A stretch of 64,000 nucleotides of DNA from Lachnospiraceae bacterium (GCA_017444015.1 JAFSXN010000002.1:31389-95388); one strand, 5' to 3'. Counted from the stretch's first letter, positions 1 to 9,775 are shown. Numbers and translations: made by a program. Notes: generated by a model from the sequence alone, not told the origin.

Positions 1-159
1 CTTGCCAAAAAGGATATGATGGTCCTGCATCCCCTTCCCCGGGTCAACGAGATCTCCGTGGAGGTCGACGAGGATGACAGGGCCCGCTACTTCGATCAGG
101 TTCGCTACGGTGTCTATGTCCGGATGGGACTGATCCTGACCTTGTTGGAGCTGATATAG
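1..159 (+). CDS. pyrB: Aspartate carbamoyltransferase catalytic chain, C-terminal part
   Basis: This is the 3' end of a gene that begins before the window; 52 codons and a TAG stop are visible. The segment [12 protein letters not shown] near the start is the conserved C-terminal carbamoyl-phosphate/aspartate-binding stretch of PyrB. The enzyme makes carbamoyl aspartate in the first committed step of pyrimidine synthesis in the cytoplasm. The gene for the regulatory chain follows on the same strand after an AT-rich 136-bp gap, which supports the call. The gap holds two copies of TTATGTAAAC but no convincing terminator. Confidence 0.93.
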   Translation, partial: LAKKDMMVLHPLPRVNEISVEVDEDDRARYFDQVRYGVYVRMGLILTLLELI

Positions 160-295
160 ATAGGCTGAAATTATTGTAAATAAATTATGTAAACTAGCAG
201 GGCTGAATTATTCTGTGCCTGGTATTAATGTTATGTAAACAATCAAATCTTATATTAGTGAATTAATCTGGATTTCTGATTCAAAGGAGAATATT

Positions 296-733
296 ATGTT
301 AAACGTTGGGAAAATCGAGGAAGGCTTTGTTCTGGATCATATTCAGGCGGGCCGGAGCCTTCAGCTGTACCATGATCTCGGACTGGATAAGTTGGAGGAC
401 ATCACGGTCGCGATCATAAAGAACGCCCGCAGCAATAAAATGGGAAAAAAGGATATCCTGAAGGTGGAGTGTGATATCACGATGCTGAATCTGGATATTC
501 TTGGCTTTATTGATCACAATATCACGGTCAATGTCATCAAGGACGGGGAGATCGTCGAGAAAAAGCCTCTGAGGCTGCCGGAACGGATCTCCGGCGTCAT
601 AAAATGCAAAAACCCCCGCTGTATCACCTCAATCGAGCAGGAGCTTCCACATATCTTTATTCTGACCGATCCCGAAAAGGAGATCTACCGCTGCAAATAC
701 TGTGAAGAGCAGTACAGCGGCAGAGGGTTGTAA
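296..733 (+). CDS. pyrI: Aspartate carbamoyltransferase regulatory chain
   Basis: A 145-residue protein of the usual PyrI length. The N-terminal half is the nucleotide-binding allosteric domain. The C-terminal half has the four-cysteine zinc site, CKNPRC followed by CKYC, which binds structural zinc and docks on the PyrB trimer. The start follows a clear AAAGGAG site seven bases upstream. It lies directly after pyrB on the same strand, so the two chains are probably co-expressed, although the 136-bp gap is longer than in most pyrBI operons. The convergent gene proA begins 36 bp beyond its stop. Confidence 0.95.
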   Translation: MLNVGKIEEGFVLDHIQAGRSLQLYHDLGLDKLEDITVAIIKNARSNKMGKKDILKVECDITMLNLDILGFIDHNITVNVIKDGEIVEKKPLRLPERISGVIKCKNPRCITSIEQELPHIFILTDPEKEIYRCKYCEEQYSGRGL

Positions 734-769
734 AGAGACCTTTGTCGTTTCCTGAAAAAGCAGCCGTTC

Positions 770-2029
770 TCAGCCCCGGATCTGCCCGCTCCCGCGGACC
801 TTGTATTTATAGCTGGTCAGCTCCTTCAGCCCCATAGGGCCTCTTGCGTGCAGCTTCTGGGTACTGATCCCGATCTCCGCTCCGAAGCCGAACTCAAAGC
901 CATCGGTAAAGCGGGTAGACGCATTGACATAAACAGCCGCCGAATCCACTCCGTTTAAAAATCTCTCCGCGTTTTCCGTATCCTCTGTGAGGATTGCCTC
1001 GGAATGATGGGTGGAATAGCGGTTGATATGCCGGATTGCCTCATCGGTATCCTTTACCGCCTGAAGAGAGACGATGGCATCCAGATATTCCGTCTGAAAA
1101 TCCTCCTCGGTCGCCTGCTTCAGCCCGCCGCAAACGTTCCCGACAATCTGAAATACCCGCTCTCCGGCCCGGATCTCTACGCTTTTTCCGGTCAGCCGCT
1201 CATAGAGCTTCGGAACAAATTCCGCAAGGATCGCCTCATGTACCAACAGCGACTCACAGGCATTGCACACCCCTAGTCTCTGTGTTTTCGCGTTTTCTAT
1301 GATATCTAACGCCATGTCCTGATCGGCGCTTTCATCGACATAAATATGACAGTTCCCGGTCCCGGTCTCGATACAGGGGATCGTCGCGTTTTCCACGCAG
1401 GAGCGAATCAGGCCCGCGCCGCCCCTTGGGATCAGAACATCCACATACCGGTTCAGGCGCATAAACTCCGTAGCAACCTCTCGTGAGGTATCCTCGATCA
1501 GCTGGATCGCATCCGGACAAAGCCCCTCGTCCGAAAGCGCCTTTCGAAGAAGCCCCGCGATCGCCTTATTCGAAGAGATCGCATCACTTCCTCCCCTTAA
1601 GATCACAGCATTTCCACTCTTAAAGCAGAGCCCGAAGGCATCGGCCGTAACGTTAGGGCGGGATTCATAGATGATCCCGATGACCCCGATGGGAACTCTG
1701 ACCTTTTCGATCAACAGACCGTTCGGCCGTTCAAAGCGTTCCAGCACCTCCCCGACGGGGTCTGATAACACCGTTATTTGATCCAGTCCCTCCGCCATCG
1801 CCTGAATTCGCGAAGGCGTCAGACGGAGTCGGTCGACCATGGCGGGAGAAACCCCGTTCTTTTCAGCGTTTTCTATGTCCTGCCGGTTTGCGGCAAGGAT
1901 CTCCTCTTCCCTGTCATAAAGAGCAGCCGCGCAGGCGGCAAGTCCTTTATCCTTTTGTTTTGCGGAATACCCCGCAAGGAGAAGCGCCGCTTTCTTTGCG
2001 TTATTTCCGAGAATGTTCAGATCATGCAT
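770..2029 (-). CDS. proA: Glutamate-5-semialdehyde dehydrogenase (gamma-glutamyl phosphate reductase)
   Basis: The second enzyme of proline synthesis; it reduces gamma-glutamyl phosphate with NADPH. The 419-residue protein has the aldehyde dehydrogenase-type fold, with [17 protein letters not shown], the [10 protein letters not shown] loop and the catalytic cysteine in the [13 protein letters not shown] segment. An in-frame ATG exists at 2059, inside the RNase P RNA gene, but the start at 2029 has a GAGGTAG site at the right distance and matches the family N-terminus, so it is preferred. No proB is next to it. Confidence 0.95.
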   Translation of the reverse strand: MHDLNILGNNAKKAALLLAGYSAKQKDKGLAACAAALYDREEEILAANRQDIENAEKNGVSPAMVDRLRLTPSRIQAMAEGLDQITVLSDPVGEVLERFERPNGLLIEKVRVPIGVIGIIYESRPNVTADAFGLCFKSGNAVILRGGSDAISSNKAIAGLLRKALSDEGLCPDAIQLIEDTSREVATEFMRLNRYVDVLIPRGGAGLIRSCVENATIPCIETGTGNCHIYVDESADQDMALDIIENAKTQRLGVCNACESLLVHEAILAEFVPKLYERLTGKSVEIRAGERVFQIVGNVCGGLKQATEEDFQTEYLDAIVSLQAVKDTDEAIRHINRYSTHHSEAILTEDTENAERFLNGVDSAAVYVNASTRFTDGFEFGFGAEIGISTQKLHARGPMGLKELTSYKYKVRGSGQIRG

Positions 2030-2055
2030 TTCTCTACCTCTTTCTTCTTCCCAAC

Positions 2056-2422
2056 CCAACTGATCCTGTAAGCCGGGTTCTGTCGTGGACGATCATCTAT
2101 CTACGGCTTCCGTTGCCGGAAGTCTCAAGCGATCTACCTGAAGGTCTGTCGCAGGGTCCCCTGCGGCAAGGCCGGGCAAGCCCTGACCTTCTGCTTGATC
2201 TTGCTTCGGATGGGGTTTACATCGCATGCCGCGTTATCGCCGCACCGGTAGTCTCTTACACTGCCATTCCACCCTTACTCATTGCTGAGCGGTATACTTT
2301 CTTTTGCACTTGCCTTGGAGTCGCCTCCACCGGACGTTATCCGGCATCCTGCCCTGTGAAGCCCGGACTTTCCTCACCCCTTGCCCCTTAAGGCTCGGGC
2401 CGCGATCGTCCGGATCAGTTGG
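2056..2422 (-). ncRNA. rnpB: RNase P RNA, bacterial type A
   Basis: The catalytic RNA that trims tRNA 5' leaders. On the minus strand the conserved GAGGAAAGTCCGGGC (complement of 2361-2375) and the 3' hallmark ACAGAACCCGGCTTACAG (complement of 2066-2083) are intact. The terminal P1 helix is formed by CCAACTGATCC (2422-2412) and GGATCAGTTGG (2066-2056), which defines the two ends and a length near 367 nt. It lies between the nucleoside kinase gene and proA on the same strand. Exact termini are estimated from P1. Confidence 0.95.
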
Positions 2423-2470
2423 ATGGGAAATATCGTAAACGGATCAAATAGATCCGTTACCAATATATTA

Positions 2471-4138
2471 TCAGACCGGGAACATCGAGCCCCCCACAAA
2501 CTCCCGGATAATGGAGTTATAAGGCAGATTTTCGCTCGTCACCCCGATAAAGTAATCCAAAAACTTTAACAGCCGCTTGGCCTCCTGATACTCGCTGTCG
2601 TCCTTTCCGATGGAAAACAGTAAGGGCTCCGCAAACTGCTTCAAAACCGCCAGCTCATAGACCATAGCGGAATTGAACATCGCGTCCGCGGACTCCTGAT
2701 AGGGGAAGATATATTCCTCCTCTCCTCTTCGAACCGAGCCCCACATGGCAAGCGTATTTCTCGCTGAGGTCCCTCTGGTCCTGTGATCCCGAACCATTCT
2801 GCGGATCAGTCTGCCATCCGTCGTCGCGATCCTGTTATGCTCATCGACGTTTAAGGTCGTAAGGGAGCTGATATAGATCTTGTACTTGCTCTCCTTAGGC
2901 AGCGCGTAGGACATATCCTCATTCAGCCCGTGGATCCCCTCGATGACGAGGATATCCTCGGCGCTAAGCCTCTTGTAGTCCCCCCTGTACTCACGGGAGC
3001 CGGTCTTAAAATTAAAGGCCGGAAGCTCGACCGTCTCTCCGGAAAGCAATGCCGTCATATCCCGGTTAAAGCCCTCGGTATCGATGGCCTCCAGACACTC
3101 GAAATTATAGTTTCCGTCCTCGTCTAAGGGCGTATCCTCCCGGTTTTTAAAATAGTTATCCAAAGCGATGGTATGCGGGATCAGTCCGTGGGCCCGAAGC
3201 TGTACGCTCAGTCTGTGGGAAAAGGTCGTTTTTCCGGAGGAAGAGGGTCCCGCGATCATCACAAACTTGACCCCGCCCCTTGAAACGATATCCTCCGCGA
3301 TCCTAACAATACAGCCCTCCTGCATCGCCTCCTGTACCAGCACCAGATCGCTGAAGCCGCCGGAGCAGATCCGGTCGTTGAGATCCCCGACCGTCGCGAT
3401 ACCCAGACGCTTTCCCCAGTCCGTAGTCTCCCGCATAGTCTGATACAGCTTCTTTGGAACAGAAAGCTCCGGGACCACTCCCGGCTGCTTTCTCGTCGGA
3501 AGCTGAAGCACAAAGCCGTCGTCATAGAGGTGCAGCGCGTACGCGGTCAGATAGCCCGTGCTCGGCAGCATATAGCCGTAATAATAATCATGATAATCCT
3601 CAAGGCTGTAGATATTGATCCGGGAAGCCCTGCGGTATTTCAGCAGCTTCTCCTTATCTGCCATATTGTGCTGGCGGAAGATCTCCACGGCATCGTTGAT
3701 ATGATAGGACAGCTTGCTGATCGGGATATCCTCCTTCACCAGCTCATCCATCCTGGTCCTGACCTTTTCAAGCAGCTCCTCGTTCAGCTCAAAATTTCCC
3801 TCCGCATTGCAGAAGTACCCCTTGCTGATGGAAAACTGGATCACAAAATCCTTTAGGTTCTCCTCGCCTACCACATCGGTAAAAGCCTTCACCAAAAGCA
3901 GGCAGGCGCTTCTCTTATAGGTCTGATAACCGCTCTGGTCCTTCAATGTCACAAAGGACACGGTACAGCTTCTCGGGACCTTCTTGTGCAGCTCGTAGAG
4001 CTTGCCATCCGCCTGCGCAAGGACGATCGTATCGGAATAATTCTTCTGATACTCGTCGGCAAGCATCTGAAACGTCGTTCTCCTGGGATACTCCTTCTCT
4101 TCGTTGTTTACAACGATCAACAGCTTCTTTTCCTCCAT
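2471..4138 (-). CDS. TGS-domain nucleoside (uridine) kinase family protein
   Basis: A 555-residue P-loop kinase. The first ~70 residues resemble the TGS/threonyl-tRNA synthetase N-terminal region, followed by a helical editing-domain-like segment. The C-terminal half is a uridine kinase/phosphoribulokinase fold with Walker A GPSSSGKTTF and LVIEGIHGLNED. The family is usually annotated as nucleoside kinase; the role of the synthetase-like half is not known. The start has a strong AGGAGGGGG site. Its upstream neighbours are nif3 and trmK on the same strand with 13 bp between it and nif3, so they may be cotranscribed. Confidence 0.88.
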   Translation of the reverse strand: MEEKKLLIVVNNEEKEYPRRTTFQMLADEYQKNYSDTIVLAQADGKLYELHKKVPRSCTVSFVTLKDQSGYQTYKRSACLLLVKAFTDVVGEENLKDFVIQFSISKGYFCNAEGNFELNEELLEKVRTRMDELVKEDIPISKLSYHINDAVEIFRQHNMADKEKLLKYRRASRINIYSLEDYHDYYYGYMLPSTGYLTAYALHLYDDGFVLQLPTRKQPGVVPELSVPKKLYQTMRETTDWGKRLGIATVGDLNDRICSGGFSDLVLVQEAMQEGCIVRIAEDIVSRGGVKFVMIAGPSSSGKTTFSHRLSVQLRAHGLIPHTIALDNYFKNREDTPLDEDGNYNFECLEAIDTEGFNRDMTALLSGETVELPAFNFKTGSREYRGDYKRLSAEDILVIEGIHGLNEDMSYALPKESKYKIYISSLTTLNVDEHNRIATTDGRLIRRMVRDHRTRGTSARNTLAMWGSVRRGEEEYIFPYQESADAMFNSAMVYELAVLKQFAEPLLFSIGKDDSEYQEAKRLLKFLDYFIGVTSENLPYNSIIREFVGGSMFPV

Positions 4139-4151
4139 AACCCCCTCCTTT

Positions 4152-4934
4152 TTATCCGATCCAGAACGGCTCCGCTAAGGGATGCGTTAGGATCGTCAGA
4201 TCTTTACAGTTTTCCGATATATAATCCTTCATATAATCAATAAACAGCTTTTCAATTCCATAATGCCCCGCGTCGATGATCACAAGTCCCTCCGCGACGG
4301 CATCGATCCCCTCATGATGCTCGATATCCCCGGTGACAAGAACCTCCGCCCCGGCTTTTAACGCTTTACGGATCTCGCTCTTTCCGGAGCCGGGACAGAT
4401 CGCGGCAATCTCCACATTGCTCTCCGGATCCCCGTAGACCCTGGCATGCTCCAAATTAAAACGATTTTTTACATAGGAACAGAGCTCCGCTACCGAAAAG
4501 ACCCTGGGAAGCCTCCCGACCCTGCCGATCCCCTCTTTACTGCCCTCTTCCTCAAAGGTGACATCCAAAACCTCGGTATCGCGCAGCCCCAAAACCTCCG
4601 CCGCGGCATCCGCCATCCCCATCACATCGAAATTCGTATGCATAGCGTAATAGCTGATATCATTCCGGATAAGCGTGATCAGTCGTCTTCCGATAAAATC
4701 GTCCTCCGTAACGCTTTTTACCGCCCGAAACAGTAAAGGGTGATGGGTCAGCAGAAAATCCGCTTTCTGGCGTACGGCGGCGCTCACCACCTCATCGGTC
4801 GCGTCCAGAGCGATATACACCGTCGATACCTCCCGCTCTCTTCTCCCGCAGAGCAGGCCGACGTTGTCCCAATCCAAGGCATATTTTACAGGCGACAGCT
4901 CCTCCAGTATTCCGATCAGCTCCTGACTCTTCAT
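4152..4934 (-). CDS. Nif3-like dinuclear metal centre protein (GTP cyclohydrolase I type 2 family)
   Basis: A 260-residue Nif3/YqfO protein, a hexameric scaffold that binds two metal ions; its biochemical role is unsettled. The metal-binding LTHHPLLF motif is visible near residue 61-68 and a C-terminal HYGIEKLF segment supplies further ligands. The length is that of the short form without the inserted PII-like domain. The start follows GGAGGTAGAGCT. It sits between trmK and the nucleoside kinase, the usual trmK-nif3 arrangement downstream of rpoD in Firmicutes. Confidence 0.92.
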   Translation of the reverse strand: MKSQELIGILEELSPVKYALDWDNVGLLCGRREREVSTVYIALDATDEVVSAAVRQKADFLLTHHPLLFRAVKSVTEDDFIGRRLITLIRNDISYYAMHTNFDVMGMADAAAEVLGLRDTEVLDVTFEEEGSKEGIGRVGRLPRVFSVAELCSYVKNRFNLEHARVYGDPESNVEIAAICPGSGKSEIRKALKAGAEVLVTGDIEHHEGIDAVAEGLVIIDAGHYGIEKLFIDYMKDYISENCKDLTILTHPLAEPFWIG

Positions 4935-4957
4935 AGCTCTACCTCCGCGTTTACAGG

Positions 4958-4985
4958 TTGTCAGTTTTCAGTTCTCAGTTTTCAG
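4958..4985. repeat. Short tandem repeat between trmK and nif3
   Basis: The 28-bp stretch is made of repeated TCAGTTTTCAGTTC units (three imperfect CAGTT blocks). It lies in the 60-bp gap after the trmK stop. No function is proposed; low-complexity units of this kind are prone to copy-number change. Confidence 0.5.
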
Positions 4986-4994
4986 CCGATGACT

Positions 4995-5735
4995 CTAATC
5001 GAGCGTTCTTTCGATCTCCACCGGGCTCTCCGCTTCTATGAGCTGTATTGCTTCCCCGATGCAGTTAAGCTCCTGCGCAAGCTCCATACTCCTTAGTCGG
5101 ACGCTTTCGGAGGGGTCCTTATGTTCAAGCTGTGCAAGGATCTCCCGTAAAAGCCTTCTTCTGGTATACAGATACTGCATAAGAAGCGGATTCCGTTCCC
5201 GAAGCAGGATCTTTCCGTAACGAAAATAGCACTCTCTTTCAAGACGCATCGTTCCGTGGATACATTTGATGACCGGGTAGAATTTATTTTCCTCGCAGAC
5301 CATACTCTCCGATATGATCAGAAATCCGTTATCCTGAAGATAGTGCCTTACAAGACCGGGCTCCGACTGTGGCTCTAAGATCAGCTCCTTTACGCCCTTA
5401 AGAACCTCAGGGGAAGCCTTCAGGATCTCCGTTATCAAAGGTCCACCCATCCCCGCAAGGATCACACAGTCCACCTTTTTTTCGGAAAGCCCCGTCAGCC
5501 CGTCGCAGAGGATCGTTTCGATCTGTCCGGAAAGTCCGAGCTTCTGTACCGTTTCCAGAGCCCTCCTAAGAGGCCCCTTATGCACATCGGTAGCAAAGAC
5601 TAAGGGCGAGATCCCGTTTTCGATCAGATAGACCGAAAGAAGCGCATGATCGCATCCCACGTCCGCGGCGACTACCCCAGGCGTTACCATATCCGCGATG
5701 GTCTGAAGCCGCTTAGACAGCTGTACCGGCTTCAT
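4995..5735 (-). CDS. trmK: tRNA (adenine(22)-N1)-methyltransferase
   Basis: A 246-residue SAM-dependent enzyme that makes m1A22 in tRNA. The Rossmann SAM motif VAADVGCDHALLSVYL is at about residues 22-37 and the ILAGMGGPLI motif, typical of TrmK, at about residues 93-102. Its ATG overlaps the rpoD stop by one base (TGATG), so it is translationally coupled to rpoD. It ends with a plain TAG stop, which matters for judging the in-frame TAG of rpoD: TAG is clearly used as a stop elsewhere in this genome. Confidence 0.93.
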   Translation of the reverse strand: MKPVQLSKRLQTIADMVTPGVVAADVGCDHALLSVYLIENGISPLVFATDVHKGPLRRALETVQKLGLSGQIETILCDGLTGLSEKKVDCVILAGMGGPLITEILKASPEVLKGVKELILEPQSEPGLVRHYLQDNGFLIISESMVCEENKFYPVIKCIHGTMRLERECYFRYGKILLRERNPLLMQYLYTRRRLLREILAQLEHKDPSESVRLRSMELAQELNCIGEAIQLIEAESPVEIERTLD

Positions 5736-6886
5736 CAGTCCAGATAATCCTTGAGCTTCCTGCTGCGGCTCGGATGGCGCAGCTTTCTGAGGGCCTTGGC
5801 CTCGATCTGCCTGATCCTTTCCCTTGTAACCTTAAAGACTCTTCCTACCTCCTCCAAGGTCCTCGCTCTTCCGTCCTTTAACCCGAAGCGCAGCTCCAAA
5901 ACCTTCTGCTCTCTCTCCGTCAGGGTCTCAAGGACCTCTCCCAGCTGCTCCCTAAGAAGCGTAAAAGCCGCGGCCTCCGCGGGAACCGGAACGTTATCGT
6001 CCTGAATGAAATCTCCGAGATGGGAATCCTCCTCTTCCCCGATAGGGGTCTCCAGAGATACCGGCTCCTGCGAGATCTTCAAGATTTCCCTTACCCGCTC
6101 TACCGGCAAATTCATTTCCGCCGCTGTCTCCTCCGGGGTCGGCTCTCTTCCGAGCTCCTGCAAAAGCTGTCTGTTCACACGGATCAGTTTATTGATGGTC
6201 TCTACCATATGGACGGGAATACGGATCGTTCTGGCCTGATCGGCGATCGCCCGCGTAATGGCCTGTCTGATCTACCAGGTCGCGTAGGTCGAGAACTTAT
6301 AGCCCTTGCGGTAATCAAACTTCTCCACCGCCTTGATCAGCCCAAGATTTCCCTCCTGGATCAGATCCAAAAACAGCATCCCTCTGCCGACATAACGCTT
6401 GGCGATACTCACCACCAGACGAAGATTGGCTTCCGCAAGACGCTTCTTGGCCTCTTCATCCCCTTTCTCCATCCGCTTAGCTAACTCGATCTCCTCCTCG
6501 CCGGTAAGAAGAGGCACCTTTCCGATCTCCTTTAAGTACATCCGGACCGGATCCTCTACGCTGACACCCTCTAAGACCGTCAGGTCGATATTCTCCATAT
6601 CGACCTCCTCATCCTCGCCCAGAATGATATCGTCGTCATCGCCCTCAGCATCCAGCAGAATAATATCATCGTCAGGAAGGAGGGGATCCTCCTCGGTGAT
6701 CGTTAAAATATCAATGTTATTTTGCTCTAACGTCTCATAGATCCGCTCGTGGTTCTCCTCGGAAAGCTCGAAATCCGCGAACAGATCCTGGATATCGTTA
6801 TTATCCACGACATTTTTCTTCTTATGCCCCATCTTTACGAGCTCGTTCAACTTCTCTTCAAACAGAGACTGGTTGTTCTCATCCAT
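5735..6886 (-). CDS. rpoD: RNA polymerase primary sigma factor, frame interrupted by an in-frame TAG
   Basis: The 384-codon frame has the primary sigma-factor regions in order: an acidic N-terminal region, region 1.2 ([11 protein letters not shown]), region 2 ([21 protein letters not shown]), region 3, and region 4 ending in the helix-turn-helix [16 protein letters not shown]. At codon 205 (6272-6274) a TAG stands where the family has the second W of ATWWIRQAI. The frame continues perfectly on both sides, so one G-to-A change explains it. The start at 6886 has AAGGAGGAAGAAGCT before it. A restart at Met 6208 has no ribosome binding site. The sequence as given would encode only regions 1-2.3. 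I cannot tell a real mutation from a base-call error. Confidence 0.93.
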
Positions 6887-6949
6887 AGCTTCTTCCTCCT
6901 TAAGCAAATGTTCTGCCAGGACAGGCGTTCTTCCTTTCGGAAGACCCCG

Positions 6950-8737
6950 TCAGAGCAGTCTCTCCTTTGCATAATCCTTTTTTTTCTTCTCTAAGAGCCG
7001 CTTTTTTTCAAGCATCTCCTGCATCGCCGCCACATCCCCGAAAGCCGCCTCCTTCGCGAAGCGGCTCGCGCTGCCCTCCAGGATCTTAAGTATCAGCTCC
7101 TTCAACACCCGGTCCTTGTCCTTATCCTCCGGAACTCTCTGCATATCCTGCAAAATCGAGCTTACTTCTCTCCTGTCCTCCTCGTTCTGATAGCGGTCTA
7201 TGATGGAAGCAGGATCAGGCTTTCCCTCCCTGATCTGCGAAAACAATAACTCTGCTGTCCCACGGATGACTCCCTCCGAGAAGTCCGACAGCTCTGTCTC
7301 TTTCAAAACCACATCAATTAACACAGGTTCCTCTAAGATCCAGGCGATCAGCTGTTTCTGAGCGCTTTCGCAGCTGTCCTTTGTCTCCTTTTGCCTTTTG
7401 CTTGCCGGAGGCTTCGGTCTTTCGTAGGCCTTAATATCCTCTCCGAGCATCGCCTGCTTTCTTACAAGCTCCGACAGCCCTTCTCTGCTTACGCCGTACT
7501 TTCCCGAAAGCGTCTCGATATAGCTGTCCCGCTCGATCGCGTCCTCAAAAACCAGCAGCTTCTTTGCCGCCTCCCGCAAAAACTTCGTCTTATCCTCCGG
7601 ATCCTTCAGGTCGTGCTTTCCCTCCTCGATCCGGATCTCATATAAAAAGCTGTTTTCCGCGTTTTCCAGCCTTTTTTCAAATTCCTCCGCCCCAAGTCCC
7701 TTGATGAATTCATCCGGATCCTTATAAGGCCGTAAATCGATCACCCTGCACCCAAGCCCGATCCCCCGAAGGATCCCGATGGCCCGAAGCGCCGCGTTCA
7801 CGCCTGCGCCGTCCGAATCGTAGCAGAGTAAGACTTCCTCGCAAAACCTTCCCAATAGCCTGGCCTGGGCTTCGGTAAAAGAAGTTCCCAAGGACGCCGT
7901 CGCCTGAGCAAAGCCCGCCTGATGTAAAGAGATCACATCCATATAACCCTCGCAGATGAGTAACTCCTTTTTCCGGGAGGATTTCGCGATATTTAGGCCG
8001 TAAAGGTTCCTGCCCTTGTCAAATACCTCTGTTTCCGGGGAGTTCAGATATTTCGGCTCCCCCTCCCCCATGACCCGTCCGCCGAAGCCGATGATCCGGT
8101 TTCTCAGGTCCATGATCGGAAAGATCACGCGGTTCCAGAACTTATCCCGCATCCCGCTCTTTTCATCGGAAACAAAGATCCCGCTCTTCTTTAAAAGCTC
8201 GTCCTCAAAGCCCTTGCTCCTTAAATACCGGTAGAGCAGATTGGTCCCGGTCCTTGCGTACCCGAGCCCGAAGGCTTTGATCGTCTTTTCCGACAGGCCT
8301 CTTCCCTTCAGATAGGAAAGGGCCCGTTCTCCGGAGGGCTCGGTCAGCTGATAGTAGTAGTACCTGCCGGCTTCCTTATTAACAGCAAGGATCTGTTCCT
8401 TGAGATCCGCCTTTTTCTTTTCCTCCTCGGTCCGTTCCATCCTCGGAAGCGCGATCCCCGCTCTCTCCGCTAAGATCGAAAGAGCCTCCGGAAAGGTGAC
8501 GTTTTCGTATTCCATAATAAAGGAAATAACGTTTCCGCCCCTCTGGCAGCCGAAGCAGTAATACATATTCTTGCTTGGGCTCACCGAAAACGAAGCCGAT
8601 TTCTCACTATGAAAGGGACAGAGCCCGAAATAGTTTCCGCCCTTTTTTTTCAGACTGACATAGGAAGAGATCACATCGACTATATTGTTCCGCTCTCTGA
8701 TCTCCTCGATCAGCTCCTCACTGTAAAATCCAGCCAT
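6950..8737 (-). CDS. dnaG: DNA primase
   Basis: A 595-residue primase that makes RNA primers for replication. The N-terminal CHC2 zinc ribbon (CPFH...YYCFGCQRGG) is at about residues 40-65, the TOPRIM motifs LLICEGYMD and LCYDSDGAG lie centrally, and a helicase-interaction domain is C-terminal. The ATG overlaps the stop of the upstream dGTPase gene (TGATGG). The rpoD gene follows 63 bp after its stop, the classic macromolecular-synthesis order. Confidence 0.96.
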   Translation of the reverse strand: MAGFYSEELIEEIRERNNIVDVISSYVSLKKKGGNYFGLCPFHSEKSASFSVSPSKNMYYCFGCQRGGNVISFIMEYENVTFPEALSILAERAGIALPRMERTEEEKKKADLKEQILAVNKEAGRYYYYQLTEPSGERALSYLKGRGLSEKTIKAFGLGYARTGTNLLYRYLRSKGFEDELLKKSGIFVSDEKSGMRDKFWNRVIFPIMDLRNRIIGFGGRVMGEGEPKYLNSPETEVFDKGRNLYGLNIAKSSRKKELLICEGYMDVISLHQAGFAQATASLGTSFTEAQARLLGRFCEEVLLCYDSDGAGVNAALRAIGILRGIGLGCRVIDLRPYKDPDEFIKGLGAEEFEKRLENAENSFLYEIRIEEGKHDLKDPEDKTKFLREAAKKLLVFEDAIERDSYIETLSGKYGVSREGLSELVRKQAMLGEDIKAYERPKPPASKRQKETKDSCESAQKQLIAWILEEPVLIDVVLKETELSDFSEGVIRGTAELLFSQIREGKPDPASIIDRYQNEEDRREVSSILQDMQRVPEDKDKDRVLKELILKILEGSASRFAKEAAFGDVAAMQEMLEKKRLLEKKKKDYAKERLL

Positions 8738-9744
8738 CAGACCGCCCAGCTTTTCGGCATATACAGATTATCAAACGTATTGATCGCATAGCGGTCTGAC
8801 ATAGAGGAGACAAAATCACAGACCACCCGGTCCTTACTTTCGCCCCTCTCCTTCATCAGCCACTGATATTCCTCCGGAATACTCTCGTACTCCCTCAGAT
8901 AGTATTCAAACAGATTCGCCACCAGCTTTTCCGCCTTGATCTCCTCCTGCTTGACCACAGGATTCGTATAGACGTTCTCAAACATAAACCGTCTGAGCGC
9001 AAGCATCGCCTCGCGCACCTCTTCGGACATACAGATATCATCCTTCCCTGTGCTGTTTATGATCACGTCGTGGATCATGGTATTCAAACGTCTCGTCGTC
9101 GTATTTCCAAGCGTATTCCGAAGCTCCTTCGGGATATCCTCTTCGGTCAGGACCCTTGCCCTGATAGCGTCATCCATATCGTGATGGATATAGGCGATCT
9201 TATCAGAAAGCCGCACGATCTTTCCCTCTAAGGTATGTGGCTTCCCGGTGGTCTGGTGGTTTCGGATGCCGTCCCGGACCTCCCAGGTCAGGTTCAGCCC
9301 TTTCCCGTCCTTTTCCAGAACCTCGACCACCCGCACCCCCTGCTCATTGTGCTTAAAGCCCTCGATACAGCAGGAATTGAGAGCCCTCTCACCGGCATGC
9401 CCAAAAGGGGTATGCCCCAGGTCGTGTCCCAGAGCGATAGCCTCGGTCAGATCCTCGTTGAGCCGTAAAGCCTTCGCGATCGTCCGGGCATTCTGAGAAA
9501 CCTCGAGCGTATGGGTCAGCCTCGTCCGGTAATGATCACCCTCCGGGGTCAGGAATACCTGCGTCTTGTCCTTCAGTCTGCGGAAGGATTTACTGTGCAG
9601 GATCCGGTCCCTGTCCCTCTGGAAGACCGGACGGATATCGCACTCCTCCTCTAAGATATCCCTTCCTCTGGAATCGATGCTCAGGGTCGCGTAGGGACTC
9701 AACAGCTCCGCTTCTCTTTTTTCTACCATTTCACGGATCGTCAT
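8737..9744 (-). CDS. Deoxyguanosinetriphosphate triphosphohydrolase family protein (HD domain)
   Basis: An HD-domain enzyme that hydrolyses dNTPs to nucleosides and triphosphate; the family is called dGTPase-like. The HD signature is seen in RTRLTHTLEVSQ and ALGHDLGHTPFGHAGE, with a C-terminal D in KIAYIHHDMDD. An upstream in-frame ATG at 9903 would add 53 residues without family resemblance. The ATG at 9744 has GAGGAA six bases before it and fits the usual N-terminus (REMVEKREAELLSPYA), so it is preferred. It is translationally coupled to dnaG. Confidence 0.9.
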   Translation of the reverse strand: MTIREMVEKREAELLSPYATLSIDSRGRDILEEECDIRPVFQRDRDRILHSKSFRRLKDKTQVFLTPEGDHYRTRLTHTLEVSQNARTIAKALRLNEDLTEAIALGHDLGHTPFGHAGERALNSCCIEGFKHNEQGVRVVEVLEKDGKGLNLTWEVRDGIRNHQTTGKPHTLEGKIVRLSDKIAYIHHDMDDAIRARVLTEEDIPKELRNTLGNTTTRRLNTMIHDVIINSTGKDDICMSEEVREAMLALRRFMFENVYTNPVVKQEEIKAEKLVANLFEYYLREYESIPEEYQWLMKERGESKDRVVCDFVSSMSDRYAINTFDNLYMPKSWAV

Positions 9745-9775
9745 AGTCATTTCCTCGATCATAGAAGTACGGGAA

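Noticed and set aside
184-240. TTATGTAAAC repeated in the pyrB-pyrI gap and, as TTATGTCAAC, at several other places
   Set aside because: Read on the other strand it is GTTTACATAA/GTTGACATAA, i.e. -35-like boxes or ordinary Val-Asp-Ile codons; no consistent position or partner was found.
6272-6274. Genetic-code change making TAG a sense codon
   Set aside because: pyrB, trmK and the PAP2-like gene end normally at TAG, and other conserved genes show no internal TAG.
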